Shown in pieces: positions 15,101 to 29,900 of a stretch of DNA of 64,000 nucleotides; position 1 is the first letter of the stretch, and each line of letters starts with the position of its first letter. The translations under genes and the position numbers were made by a program. The DNA comes from Colletes latitarsis. Its lineage: Eukaryota; Arthropoda; Insecta; Hymenoptera; Colletidae. The stretch spans positions 4,402,001 to 4,466,000 of the forward strand of contig NC_135146.1 of NCBI RefSeq assembly GCF_051014445.1, read 5' to 3'. The notes beneath the pieces were generated by a model. It was not told where the DNA came from, did not search any database, and saw nothing but the letters and a program-made list of their open reading frames with translations.

Positions 15101-17619
15101 GTATTTGCCGTCATCTGACTCATACTTTCGCATTTTTCGCATACTTGTTGGCCAGATCCTGGGCATTTTTTGGTTTGGATCGCGTAGTACCACACTGAAT
15201 GTGGTACCATACTGAAACAGTGAGTTAATCTTGGATTCAATCTATATTTTAGATGAAAACACCGGTTATGTCAGGGTTAGGTCTGGTATTTGCCATCTTC
15301 TGGCTCATACTTTCGCATTTTTCGCATACATGTTGGCCAGATCCTGGGCGTTTTCTGGTTTGGATCACGTAGTAATGTAGAACCACTCTGAAACAGTAAG
15401 TTAAACCAGGATTCAAACTATATTTTAGAGGATAACACCGGTTAGATCTGGGTTAGGTCTGATATTTGCCATCTTCTGGCTCATGCTTTCGCATTTTTCG
15501 CATACTTGTTGGCCAGATCCTGGGCTATTTATGGTTTGAATCACGTAGTAATGTAGAACCACTCTGAAACAGTGAGTTAAACCTGGATCCAATCTTTCTT
15601 TTAGAGGATAACACCGGTTAGGTCAGGGTTAGGTCTGGTATTTGCCATCATCTGGCTCATACATTCGCATTTTTCGCATACTTATTAGCCAGATCCTGGG
15701 GGTCTTCTGCTTTCGAGCACGTAGTAATGTGATTCCACACTGCAACAGTGAGCTAAACCTGGATACAATCTATATTTTGGATGATAACACCGGTTAGGTC
15801 AGGGTTAGGTCTGGTATTTGCCGTCATCTGACTCATACTTTCGCATTTTTCGCATACTTGTTGGCCAGATCCGGTGCATTTTCTGGTTTGGATTACGTAG
15901 TGATGTGGAACCACACTGAAACAGTTAGTCAATCCTGGATTCGATCTATATATTAGAGGGTAACACCGGTTTGGTTTGGGTTAGGTCTGGTATTTGCCAT
16001 CATCTGGCTCATACATTCGCATTTTTCGCATACATTTTGGCCAGATCCTGGGCATTTTCTGGTTTGGATCGCGTAGTACCACACTGAATGTGGTACCACA
16101 CTCAAACAGTGAGTTAATCTTGGATTCAATCTATATTTTAGAGGATAACACCGGTTAGGTCAGGGTTAGGTCTGGTATTTGCCATCTTCTGGCTCATACT
16201 TTCGCATTTTTCGCATACTTGTTGGCCAGATCCTGGGCGTTTTCTGGTTAGGACCACGTAGTAATGTAGAACACACTGAAACCGTGAGATAAACCTGGAT
16301 TCAATCTATATTTTAGAGGATAACACCGGTTAGGTTAGGGTTAGGTCTGGTATTTGGCATCATCTGGCTCACACGTTCGCATTTTCCGCATACTTGTTGG
16401 CCACATCCTGGGCGTTTTCTGGTTTGGATCACGTAGTAATGTGGTTCCACAATGCAACAGTGAGTTAAACCTGGATTCAATCTATATTTTACAGGATAAC
16501 ACCGGTTAGGTCTGGTGTTTGCCATCTTCTGGCTCATACTTTCGCATTTTTCGCATACTTGTTGGCCAGATCCTGGGCGTTTTCTGGTTTGGATCACGTA
16601 GTAATGTAGAACCACTCTGAAACAGTGAGTTAAACCTGGATCCAATCTATATTTTAGAGGATAACACCGGTTAGGTCGGGGTTGGGACTGGTATTTGCCA
16701 TCATCTGGCTCATACATTTGCAATTTTCGCATACTTGTTGGCCAGATCCTGGGCGTTTTATGGGTTGGATCACGTAGTAATGTGGCACCACACCCAAACA
16801 GTGAATTAAACCGGCATTCGATCTATATTTTAGAGTATAACACCGGTTAGGTCAGGGTTAGGTCTGGTATTTGCCATCATCTGGCACATACATTCGCATT
16901 TTTCGCATACTTATTAGCCAGATCCTGGGGGTCTTCTGGTTTCGAGCACGTAGTAATGTGATTCCACACTGCAACAGTGAGCTAATCCTGGACACAATCT
17001 ATATTTTAGATGATAACACCGGTTAGGTCAGGGTTAGGTCTGGTATTTGCCGTCATCTGACTCATACTTTCGCATTTTTCGCATACTTCTTGGCCAGATC
17101 CTGGGCATTTTCTGGATTGGATCGCGTAGTACCACACTGAATGTGGCACCACACTGAAACAGTGAGTTAATCCTGGATTCGATCTATATATTAGAGGGTA
17201 ACACCGGTTAGGTTTTGGTTAGGTCTGGTATTTGCCATCATCTGGCTCATACTTTCGCAATTTACACATACTTGCTGTCCAGATCCTAGGCGTTTTCTGG
17301 GTTGGATCAGGTAGTAGTGTGGTACCGCACTGAGACAGTGAAGTAATCCTGGATTCGATCTATATATTAGAGGGTAACACCGGTTAGGATTGGGTTAGTT
17401 CTGGTATTTGCCATCATCTGGCTCATACTTTCGCATTTTTCGCATACTTGTTGGCCAGATCCTCGGCGTTTTCTGGTTTGGATCACGTAGTAATGTTGTT
17501 CCACACTGCAACAGTGAGTTAAACCTGGATTCAATCTATATTATAGAGGATAACACCGGTTAGGTCAGGGTTAGGTCTGGTATTTGCCATCGTCTGCCTC
17601 ATACTTTCGCATTTTTCGC

Positions 17620-20471
17620 ATACTTGTTGGCCAGATCCTGGGCTATTTATGGTTTGAATCACGTAGTAATGTAGAACCACTCTGAAACAGTGAGTTAAAC
17701 CTGGATCCAATCTATATTTTAGAGGATAACACCGGTTAGGTCAGGGTTAGGTCTATGTATTTGCCATCATATGGCTCATACATTCACATTATTCGCACAC
17801 TTATTAGCCAGATCCTGGGGGTCTTCTGGTTTCGAGCACGTAGTAATGTGATTCCACACTGCAACAGTGAGCTAAACCTGGATACAATCTATATTTTAGA
17901 TGATAACACCGGTTAGGTCAGGGTTAGGTCAGATATTTGCCGTCATCTGACTCATACTTTCGCATTTTTCGCATACTTGTTGGCCAGATCCTGGGCGTTT
18001 TCTGGTTTGGATTACGTAGTAATGTGGTACCACACTGAGACAGTGAAGTAATCCTGGATTCGATCTATATATTAGAGGGTAACACCGGTTAGGATTGGGT
18101 TAGGTCTGGTATTTGCCATCATCTGGCTCATAGTTGCGCATCTTTCGCATACTTGTTGGCCAGATCCTGGGCGATTTCTGGTTTGAATCACGTAGTAATG
18201 TAGAACCACTCTGAAACAGTGAGTTAAACCTGGATCCAATCTATATTTTAGAGGATAACACCGGTTAGGTCAGTGTTAGGCCTGGTATTTGCCATCATCT
18301 GGCTCATACATTCGCATTTTTCGCATTCTTATTAGCCAGACCCTGGGCGTCTTCTGGTTTCGAGCACGTAGTAATGTGGTTCCACACTGCAACAGTGAGC
18401 TAATCCTGGATACAATCTATATTTTAGATGATAACACCGGTTAGGTCAAGGTTAGGTCTGGTATTTGCCGTCATCTGACTCATACTTTCGCATTTTTCGC
18501 ATAATTGTTGGCCCGATCCTGGGCGTTTTCTGGGTTGGATCAGGTAGTAGTGTGGTACCGCACTGAAACAGTGACGTAATCCTGGATTCGATCTATATAT
18601 TAGAGGGTAACACCGGTTAGGTTTGGGTTAGGTCTGGTATTTGCCATCATCTGGCTCATAGTTGCGCATCTTTCGCATACTTGTTGGCCAGATCCTGGGC
18701 GATTTCTGGTTTGAATCACGTAGTAATGTAGAACCACTCTGAAACAGTGAGTTAAACCTGGATCCAATCTGTATTTTAGAGGATAACACCTGTTAGGTCA
18801 GGGCTAGGTGTGGTATTTGCCAGGGTCTGCCTCATACTTTCGCAATTTTCGCATACTTGTTGGCCAGATCCTGGGCATTTTTTGGTTTGGATCGCGTGGT
18901 ACCACACTGAATGTGGTACCATACTGAAACAGTGAGTTACTCTTGGATTCAATCTGTACTTTAGAGGAAAACACCGGTTAGGTCAGGGTTAGGTCTGGTA
19001 TTTGCCATCTTCTGGCTCATACTTTCGCATTTTTCGCATACATGTTGGCCAGATCCTGGGCGTTTTCTGGTTTGGATCACGTAGTAATGTAGAACCACTC
19101 TGCAACAGTGAGTTAAACCAGGATTCAATCTATATTTTAGAGGATAACACCGGTTAGATCTGGGTTAGGTCTGGTATTTGCCATCTTCTGGCTCATGCTT
19201 TCGCATTTTTCGCATACTTGTTGGCCAGATCCTGGGCTATTTATGGTTTGAATCACGTAGTAATGTAGAACCACTCTGAAACAGTGAGTTAAACCTGGAT
19301 CCAATCTATATTTTAGAGGATAACACCGGTTAGGTCAGGGTTAGGTCTATGTATTTGCCATCATATGGCTCATACATTCACATTATTCGCACACTTATTA
19401 GCCAGATCCTGGGGGTCTTCTGGTTTCGAGCACGTAGTAATGTGATTCCACACTGCAACAGTGAGCTAAACCTGGATACAATCTATATTTTCGATGATAA
19501 CACCGGTTAGGTCAGGGTTAGGTCAGATATTTGCCGTCATCTGACTCATACTTTCGCATTTTTCGCATACTTGTTGGCCAGATCCTGGGCGTTTTCTGGT
19601 TTGGATTACGTAGTAATGTGGTACCACACTGAGACAGTGAAGTAATCCTGGATTCGATCTATATATTAGAGGGTAACACCGGTTAGGATTGGGTTAGGTC
19701 TGGTATTTGCCATCATCGGGCTCATACTTTCGCATTTTTCGCATATCTGTTGGCCAGATCCTCGGCGTTTTCTGGTTTGGATCACGTAGTAATGTAGAAC
19801 CACTCTGAAACTGTGAGTTAAATCTAGATTCAATCTATATTTTAGAGGATAACACCGGTTAGATCTGGGTTCGGTCTGGTATTTGCCATCTTCTGGCTCA
19901 AACTTTCGCATTTTTCGCATACTTGTTGGCCAGATCCTGGGCGATTTCTGGTTTGAATCACGTAGTAGTGTAGAACCACTCTGAATCAGTGAGTTAAACC
20001 TGGATCCAATCTATATTATAGAGGATAACACCGGTTAGGTCAGTGTTAGGCCTGGTATTTGCCATCATCTGGCTCATACATTCGCATTTTTCGCATTCTT
20101 ATTAGCCAGACCCTGGGCGTCTTCTGGTTTCGAGCACGTAGTAATGTGGTTCCACACTGCAACAGTGAGCTAATCCTGGATACAATCTATATTTTAGATG
20201 ATAACACCGGTTAGGTCAAGGTTAGGTCTGGTATTTGCCGTCATCTGACTCATACTTTCGCATTTTTCGCATAATTGTTGGCCCGATCCTGGGCGTTTTC
20301 TGGGTTGGATCAGGTAGTAGTGTGGTACCGCACTGAAACAGTGACGTAATCCTGGATTCGATCTATATATTAGAGGGTAACACCGGTTAGGTTTGGGTTA
20401 GGTCTGGTATTTGCCATCATCTGGCTCATAGTTGCGCATCTTTCGCATACTTGTTGGCCAGATCCTGGGCG
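17620..20471. repeat. Segmental duplication in block B with 1594/1770-bp offsets
   Basis: The rare string gtctatgtatttgcc occurs at 17751 and 19345 (offset 1594). The rare cagtgttaggcctgg occurs at 18271 and 20041 (offset 1770). The two offsets differ by exactly 176. This means the about 17620-18720 segment was duplicated to about 19214-20471, and the copies then differ by one monomer. The inserted monomer lies around 19.7-19.9 kb. Confidence 0.7.
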
Positions 20472-21559
20472 TTTTCTGGGTTGGATCAGGTAGTAGTGTG
20501 GTACCGCACTCAAACAGTGAGTTAAACCTGGATTCAATCTATATTTTAGAGGATAACACCGGTTAGGTCAGGGTTAGGTCTGGTATTTGCCATCATCTGG
20601 CTCATACTTTCGCATTTTCCGCATACATGTTGGCCAGATCCTGGGCGTTTTCTGGTTTGGATCACGTAGTAATGTAGAACCACTCTGAAACAGTAAGTTA
20701 AACCAGGATTCAATCTATATTTTAGAGCATAACACCGGTTAGATCTGGGTTAGGTCTGATATTTGCCATCTTCTGGCTCATGCTTTCGCATTTTTCGCAT
20801 ACTTGTTGGCCAGATCCTGGGCTATTTATGGTTTGAATCACGTAGTAATGTAGAACCACTCTGAAACAGTGAGTTAAACCTGGATCCAATCTATATTTTA
20901 GAGGATAACACCGGTTAGGTCAGGGTTAGGTCTAGTATTTGCCATCATCTGGCTCATACATTCGCACTTTTCGCATACTTATTAGCCAGATCCTGGGGGT
21001 CTTCTGGTTTCGAGCACGTAGTAATGTGATTCCACACTGCAACAGTGAGCTAAACCTGGATACAATCTATATTTTAGATGATAACACCGGTTAGGTCAGG
21101 GTTAGGTCTGGTATTTGCCGTCATCTGACTCATACTTTCGCATTTTTCGCATACTTGTTTGCCAGATCCGGTGCATTTTCTGGTTTGGATTACGTAGTGA
21201 TGTGGTACCACATTGAAACAGTGAGTCAATCCTGGATTCGATCTATATATTAGAGGGTAACACCTGGTAGGATTGGGTTAGGTCTGGTATTTGCCATCAT
21301 CTGGCTCATGCTTTCGCATTTTTCGCATACATTTTGGCCAGATCCTGGGCATTTTCTGGTTTGGATCGCGTAGTACCACACTGAATGTGGTACCACACTC
21401 AAACAGTGAGTTAATCTTGGATTCAATCTATATTTTAGAGGATAACACCGGTTAGGTCAGGGTTAGGTCTGGTATTTGCCATCTTCTGGCTCATACTTTC
21501 GCATTTTTAGCATACTTGTTGGCCAGATCCTGGGCGTTTTCTGGTTTGGATCACGTAGT

Positions 21560-23910
21560 AATGTGATTCCACACTGCAACAGTGAGCTAATCCTGGATAC
21601 AATCTATATTTCAGATGATAACACCGGTTAGGTCAGGGTTAGGTCTGGTATTTGCCGTCATGTGACTCATACTTTCGCATTTTTCGCATACTTCTTGGCC
21701 AGATCCTGGGCATTTTCTGGATTGGATCGCGTAGTACCACACTGAATGTGGCACCACACTGAAACAGTGAGTTAATCCTGGATTCGATCTATATATTAGA
21801 GGGTAACACCGGTTAGGTTTGGGTTAGGTCTGGTATTTGCCATCATCTGGCTCATACTTTCGCATTTTTCGCATTCTTGTTGGCCAGATCCTGGGAGTTT
21901 TCTGGTTTGGATCACGTAGTAATGTGGTACCACGCTGCAACAGTGAGTTAAACCTGGATTCAATCTGTATTTTAGAAGATAACACCGGTTAGGTCAGGGT
22001 TAGGTCTGGTATTTTTCATCATCTGGCTCATACTTTCGCAATTTACACATACTTGCTGTCCAGATCCTGGGCGTTTTCTGGGTTGGATCAGGTAGTAGTG
22101 TGGTACCGCACTGAGACAGTGAAGTAATCCTGGATTCGATCTATATATTAGAGGGTAACACCGGTTAGGATTGGGTTAGTTCTGGTATTTGCCATCATCT
22201 GGCTCATACTTTCGCATTTTTCGCATACTTGTTGGCCAGATCCCCGGCGTTTTCCGGATTGGATCACGTAGTAATATGGTACCACACTCAAACAGTGAGT
22301 TAAACCTGGATTCAAACTATATTTTAGAAGAATAACTCCAATTAGGGCAGGGTTAGGTCTGGTATTTGGCATCATCTGGCTCATAGTTTCGCATTTTTCA
22401 CCTACATGTTGGCCAGATCCTGGGCGTTTTCTGGTTTGGATCACGTAGTAATGTTGTTCCACACTGCAACAGTGAGTTAAACCTGGATTCAATCTATATT
22501 ATAGAGGATAACACCGGTTAGGTCAGTGTTAGGTCTGGTATTTGCCATCGTCGGCCTCATACTTTCGCAATTTTCGCATACTTGTTGGCCAGATCCTGGG
22601 CATTTTTTGGTTTGGATCGCGTAGTACCACACTGAATGTGGTACCACACTGCAACAGTGAGTTAAACCTGGATCCAATCTATATTTTAGAGGATAACACC
22701 GGTTAGGTCAGGGTTAGGTCTGGTATTTGCCATCATCTGGCTCATACATTCGCATTTTTCGCATACTTATTAGCCAGATCCTGGGGGTCTTCTGGTTTCG
22801 AGCACGTAGTAATGTGATTCCACACTGCAACAGTGAGCTAAACCTGGATACAATCTATATTTTAGATGATAACACCGGTTAGGTCAGGGTTAGGTCTGGT
22901 ATTTGCCGTCATGTGACTCATACTTTCGCATTTTTTTCATACTTCTTGGCCAGATCCTGGGCATTTTCTGGATTGGATCGCGTAGTACCACACTGAATGT
23001 GGCACCACACTGAAACAGTGAGTTAATCCTGGATTCGATCTATATATTAGAGGGTAACACCGGTTAGGTTTGGGTTAGGTCTGGTATTTGCCAACATCTG
23101 GCTCATACTTTCGCATTTTTCGCATTCTTGTTGGCCAGATCCTGGGAGTTTTCTGGTTTGGATCACGTAGTAATGTGGTACCACGCTGCAACAGTGAGTT
23201 AAACCTGGATTCAATCTGTATTTTAGAAGATAACACCGGTTAGGTCAGGGTTAGGTCTGGTATTTTTCATCATCTGGCTCATACTTTCGCAATTTACACA
23301 TACTTGCTGTCCAGATCCTGGGCGTTTTCTGGGTTGGATCAGGTAGTAGTGTGGTACCGCACTGAGACAGTGAAGTAATCCTGGATTCGATCTATATATT
23401 AGAGGGTAACACCGGTTAGGATTGGGTTAGTTCTGGTATTTGCCATCATCTGGCTCATACTTTCGCATTTTTCGCATACTTGTTGGCCAGATCCTCGGCG
23501 TTTTCCGGATTGGATCACGTAGTAATATGGTACCACACTCAAACAGTGAGTTAAACCTGGATTCAATCTATATTTTGGAAGAATAACTCCAATTAGGGCA
23601 GGGTTAGGTCTGGTATGTGGCATCATCTGGCTCATACTTTCGTATTTTTCACCTACATGTTGGCCAGATCCTGGGCGTTTTCTGGTTTGGATCACGTAGT
23701 AATGTTGTTCTACACTGCAACAGTGAGTTAAACCTGGATTCAATCTATATTATAGAGGATAACACCGGTTAGGTCAGTGTTAGGTCTGGTATTTGCCATC
23801 GTCTGCCTCATACTTTCGCAATTTTCGCATACTTGTTGGCCAGATCCTGGGCATTTTTTGGTTTGGATCGCGTAGTACCACACTGAATGTGGTACCATAC
23901 TGAAACAGTG
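21560..23910. repeat. 1251-bp seven-monomer tandem higher-order repeat
   Basis: The segment at about 21560-22650 repeats at about 22811-23900. The rare atgtgactcat (21660 and 22911) and the aattacacatacttgctgtcc and gaataactccaattaggg monomers keep a constant spacing of 1251 bp. The length is explained exactly as seven 176-bp monomers, plus two 9-bp-insertion monomers, plus one 177-bp monomer. A further partial copy, with gggagttttctgg, ccacgctgcaac and tatttttcatcatc, is seen at about 28380-28880. Confidence 0.8.
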
Positions 23911-26900
23911 AGTTAATCTTGGATTCAATCTATATTTTAGAGGAAAACACCGGTTAGGTCAGGGTTAGGTCTGGTATTTGCCATCTTCTGGCTCATACAT
24001 TCGCATTCTTCGCATACATGTTGGCCAGATCCTGGGCGATTTATGGTTTGAATCACGTAATAATGTAGAACCACTCTGAAACAGTGAGTTAAACCTGGAT
24101 CCAATCTATATTTTAGAGGATAACACCGGTTAGGTCAGGGTTAGGTCTGGTATTTGCCATCATCTGGCTCATACATTCGCATTTTTCGCATACTTATTAG
24201 CCAGATCCTGGGGGTCTTCAGGTTTCGAGCACGTAGTAATGTGATTCCACACTGCAACAGTGAGCTAAACCTGGATACAGTCTATATTTTAGATGATAAC
24301 ACCGGTTAGGTCAGGGTTAGGTCTGGTATTTGCCATCTTCTGGCTCATACATTCGCATTCTTCGCATACATGTTGGCCAGATCCTGGGCGTTTTCTGCTT
24401 TGGATCACGTAGTAATGTAGAACCACTCTGAAACAGTAGGTTAAACCAGGATTCAATCTATATTTTAGAGCATAACACCGGTTAGATCTGGGTTAGGTCT
24501 GATATTTGCCATCTTCTGGCTCATGCTTTCGCATTTTTCGCATACTTGTTGGCCAGATCCTGGGCTATTTATGGTTTGAATCACGTAGTAATGTAGAACC
24601 ACTCTGAAACAGTGATTTAAACCTGGATCCGATCTATATTTTAGAGGATAACACCGGTTAGGTCAGGGTTAGGTCTGGTATTTGCCATCATCTGGCTCAT
24701 ACATTCGCATTTTTCGCATACTTATTATCCAGATCCTGGGGGTCTTCTGGTTTCGAGCACGTAGTAATGTGATTCCACACTGCAGCAGTGAGCTAAACCT
24801 GGATACAATCTATATTTTAGATGATAACACCGGTTAGGTCAGGGTTAGGACTGGTATTTGCCGTCATCTGACTCATGCTTTCGCATTTTTCGCATACTTG
24901 ATGGCCAGATCCGGTGCATTTTCTGGTTTGGGTTACGTAGTGATGTGGTACCACACCGAAACAGTGAGTCAATCCTGGATTCGATCTATATATTAGAGGG
25001 TAACACCGGGTAGGATTGGGTCAGGTCTGGTATTTGCCATCATCTGGCTCATACTTTCGCATTTTTCGCATACATTTTGGCCAGATCCTGGGCATTTTCT
25101 GGTTTGGATCGCGTAGTACCACACTGAATGTGGTACCACACTCAAACAGTGAGTTAATCTTGGATTCAATCTATATCTTAGAGGATAACACCGGTTAGGT
25201 CAGGGTTAGGTCTGGTATTTGCCATCTTCTGGCTCATACTTTCGCATTTTTCGCATACTTGTTGGCCAGATCCTGGGCGTTTTCTGGTTTCGACCACGTA
25301 GTAATGTAGAACACACTCTGAAACTGTGAGTTAAACCTGGATTCAATCTATATTTTAGAGGATAACACCGGTTAGGTCAGGGTTAGGTCTGGTATTTGGC
25401 ATCATCTGGCTCACACTTTCGCATTTTCCGCATACTTGTTGGCCACATCCTGGGCGTTTTCTGGTTTGGATCACGTAGTAATGTGGTTCCACACTGCAAC
25501 AGTGAGTTAAACCTGGATTCAATCTATATTTTACAGGATAACACAGGTTAGGTCTGGTGTTTGCCATCTTCTGGCTCATACTTTCGCATTTTTCGCATAC
25601 TTGTTGGCCAGATCCTGGGCGTTTTCTGGTTTGGATCACGTTCTAATGTAGAACCACTCTGAAACAGTGAGTTAAACCTGGATCCAATCTATATTTTAGA
25701 GGATAACACCGGTTAGGTCGGGGTTGGGACTGGTATTTGCCATCATCTGGCTCATACATTTGCAATTTTCGCATACTTGTTGGCCAGATCCTGGGCGTTT
25801 TATGGGTTGAATCACGTAGTAATGTGGCACCACACCCAAACAGTGAATTAAACCGGGATTCGATCTATATATTAGAGGATAACACCGGTTAGGTCAGGGT
25901 TAGGTCTGGTATTTGCCATCGTCTGCCTCATACTTTCGCAATTTTCGCATACTTGTTGGCCAGATCCTGGGCATTTTTTGGATTGGATCGCGTAGTACCA
26001 CACTGAATGTGGTACCACACTGAACCAGTGAGTTAATCTTGGATTCAATCTATATTTTAGAGGATAACACCGGTTAGGTCAGGGTTAGGTCTGGTATTTG
26101 CCATGTTGTGCCTCATACTTTCGCAATTTACACATACTTGCTGGCCAGATCCTGGACGTTTTCTGGGTCGGATCAGGTAGTAGTGTTGTACCGCACAGAG
26201 CCAGTGAAGTAATCCTGGATTCGATCTATGTATTAGAGGGTAACACCGGTTAGGATTGGGTTAGGTCTGGTATTTGCCATCATCTGGCTCATACTTTCGC
26301 ATTTTTCGCATGCTTGTTGGTCAGATCCTGGGCGTCTTCTGGTTTGGATCACGTAGTAATGTAGAACCACTCTGAAACAGTGAGTTAAATCTGGATTCAA
26401 TCTGTATTTTAGAGGATAACACCGGTTAGGTCTGGGTTAGGTCTGGTATTTGCCATCATCTGGCTCATACTTTCGCATTTTTCGCATGCTTGTTGGTCAG
26501 ATCCTGGGCGTCTTCTGGTTTGGATCACGTAGTAATGTAGAACCACTCTGAAACAGTGAGTTAAACCTGGATTCAATCTATATTTTAGAGGATAACACCG
26601 GTTAGGTCAGGATTAGGTCTGGTATTTGCCGTCATCTGACTCATACTTTTCGCATTTTTCGCATACTTGTTGGCCAGATCCTGGGTGTTTTCTGGGTTGG
26701 ATCAGGTAGTAGTGTGGTGCCGCACTCAAACAGTGAGTTAAACCTGGATCCAATCTGTATATTAGAAGATAACACCGGTTAGGATTGGGTTAGGTCTGGT
26801 ATTTGCCATCATCTGGCTCATACTTTCGCATTTTTCGCATGCTTGTTGGTCAGATCCTGGGCGTCTTCTGGTTTGGATCACGTAGTAATGTAGAACCACT

Positions 26901-29900
26901 CTGAAACAGTGAGTTAAATCTGGATTCAATCTGTATTTTAGAGGATAACACCGGTTAGGTCTGGGTTAGGTCTGGTATTTGCCATCTTCTGGCCCATACT
27001 TTCGCATTTTTCGCATACTTGTTTGCCAGATCCTGGGCGATTTCAGGTTTGAATCACGTAGTAATGTAGAACCACTCTGAAACAGTGAGTTACACCTGGA
27101 TCCAATCTATATTTTAGAGAATAACACCGGTTAGGTCAGGGTTAGGTCTGGTATTTGCCATCATCTGGCTCATACATTCGCATTTTTCGCATACTTATTA
27201 GCCAGATCCTGGGGGTCTTCTGGTTTCGAGCACGTTGTAATGTGATTCCTCACTGCAACAGCGAGCTAAACCTGGGTACAATCTATATTTTAGATGATAA
27301 CACCGGTTAGGTCAGGATTAGGTCTGGTATTTGCCGTCATCTGACTCATACTTTTCGCATTTTTCGCATACTTGTTGGCCAGATCCTGGGTGTTTTCTGG
27401 GTTGGATCAGGTAGTAGTGTGGTACCGCACTCAAACAGTGAGTTAAACCTGGATCCAATCTGTATTTTAGAAGATAACACCGGTTAGGTCAGGGTTAGGT
27501 CTGGTATTTTCCATCATCTGGCTCATACTTTCGCAATTTACACATACTTCCTGGCCGGATCCTGGGCGTTTTCTGGGTTGGATCAGGTAGTAGTGTGGTA
27601 CCGCACTGACACAGTGAAGTAATCCTGTATTCGATCTATATATTAGAGGGTAACACCGGTTAGGATTGGGTTAGGTCTGGTATTTGCCATCATCTGTCTC
27701 ATACTTTCGCATTTTTCGCATACTTGTTGGCCAGATTCTCGGCGTTTCCTGGTTTGGATCACGTAGTAATATGGTACCACACAGCAACAGTGAGTTAAAC
27801 CTGGATTCAATCTATATTATAGAGGATAACACCGGTTAGGTCAGGGTTAGGTCTGCTATTTGCCATCGTCTGGCCCATACTTTCGCATTTTACGCATACT
27901 TCTTGGCCTGATCCTGGGCGTTTTCTGATTTGGGTCACGTAGTAATGAGGTGCCACTCAGAAACAGTGAGTTAAACCTGGATTCAATCTATATTTTAGAG
28001 GATAACACCGGTTAGATCTGGGTTAGGTCTGGTATTTGCCATCTTCTGGCTCATACTTTCGCTTTTTTCGCATACTTGTTGGCCAGATCCTGGGCGATTT
28101 GTGGTTTGAATCACGTAGTAATGTAGAACCACTCTGAAACAGTGAGTTAAAACTGGATCCAATCTATATTTTAGAGTATAACACCGGTTAGGTCAGGGTT
28201 AGGTCTGGTATTTGCCATCATCTGGCTCATACATTCGCATTTTTCGCATACTTATTAACCAGATCCTGGGGGTCTTCTGGTTTCGAGCACGTACTAATGT
28301 GATTCCACACTGCAACAGTGAGCTAAACCTGGATACAATCTATATTTTAGATGATAACACCGGTTAGGTCAGGGTTAGGTCTGGTATTTGCCGTCATCTG
28401 ACTCATACTTTCGCATTTTTCGCATACTTCTCCGCCAGATCCTGGGCATTTTCTGGATTGGATCGCGTAGTACCACACTGAATGTGGCACCACACTGAAA
28501 CAGTGAGTTAATCCTGGATTCGATCTATATATTAGAGGGTAACACCGGTTAGGTTTGGGTTAGGTCTGGTATTTGCCATCATCTGGCTCATACTTTCGCA
28601 TTTTTCGCATTCTTGTTGGCCAGATCCTGGGAGTTTTCTGGTTTGGATCACGTAGTAATGTGGTACCACGCTGCAACAGTGAGTTAAACCTGGATTCAAT
28701 CTGTATTTTAGAAGATAACACCGGTTAGGTCAGGGTTAGGTCTGGTATTTTTCATCATCTGGCTCATACTTTCGCAATTTACACATACTTGCTGTCCAGA
28801 TCCTGGGCGTTTTCTGGGTTGGATCAGGTAGTAGTGTGGTACCGCACTGAGACAGTGAAGTAATCCTGGATTCGATCTATATATTAGAGGGTAACACCGG
28901 TTAGGTTTGGGTTAGGTCTGGTATTTGCCATCATCTGGCTCATACTTTCGCATTTTTCGCATTCTTGTTGGCCAGATCCTGGGCGTCCTCTGGTTTGGAT
29001 CACGTAGTAATGTACAACCACTCTGAAACAGTGAGTTAAACCTGGATTCAATCTATATTTTAGAGGATAACACCGGTTAGATCTGGGTTAGGTCTGGTAT
29101 TTGCCATCTTCTGGCTCATACTTTCGCATTTTTCGCATACTTGTTGGCCAGATCCTGGGCGATTTGTGGTTTGAATCACGTAGTAATATAGAACCACTCT
29201 GAAACAGTGAGTTAAAACTGGATCCAATCTATATTTTAGAGGATAACACCGGTTAGGTCAGGGTTAGGTCTGGTATTTGGCATCATCTGGCTCACACTTT
29301 CGCATTTTTCGCATACTTGTTGGCCAGATCCTGGGCGTTTTCTGGTTTGGATCACGTAGTAATATAGAATCACTCTGAAACTGTGAGTTAAACCTGGATT
29401 CAATCTATATTTTAGAGGATAACACCGGTTAGGTCAGGGTTAGGTCTGGTATTTGGCATCAACGGGCTCACACTTTCGCATTTTCCGCATACTTGTTGGC
29501 CAGATCCTGGGCGTTTTCTGGTTTGGATCACGTAGTAATGTGGTTCCACACTGCAACAGTGAGTTAAACCTGGATTCGATCTATATTTTAGAGGATAACA
29601 CCGGTTAGGTCAGGGTCAGGTCTGGTAATTGCAATCGTCTACCTCATACGTTCGCACTTTTCGCATACTTGTTGGCCAGGTCCTGGGCGATTTATGGTTT
29701 GGATCGCGTAGTACCACACTGAATGTGGTACCACACTGAAACAGTGAGTTAATCTTGGATTCAATCTATATTTTACAGGATAACACCGGTTAGGTCTGGT
29801 ATTTGGCATCATCTGGCTCATACTTTCGCAATTTACACATACTTGCTGGCCAGATCCTAGGCGTTTTCTAGGTTGGATCAGGTAGTAGTGTTGTACCGCA

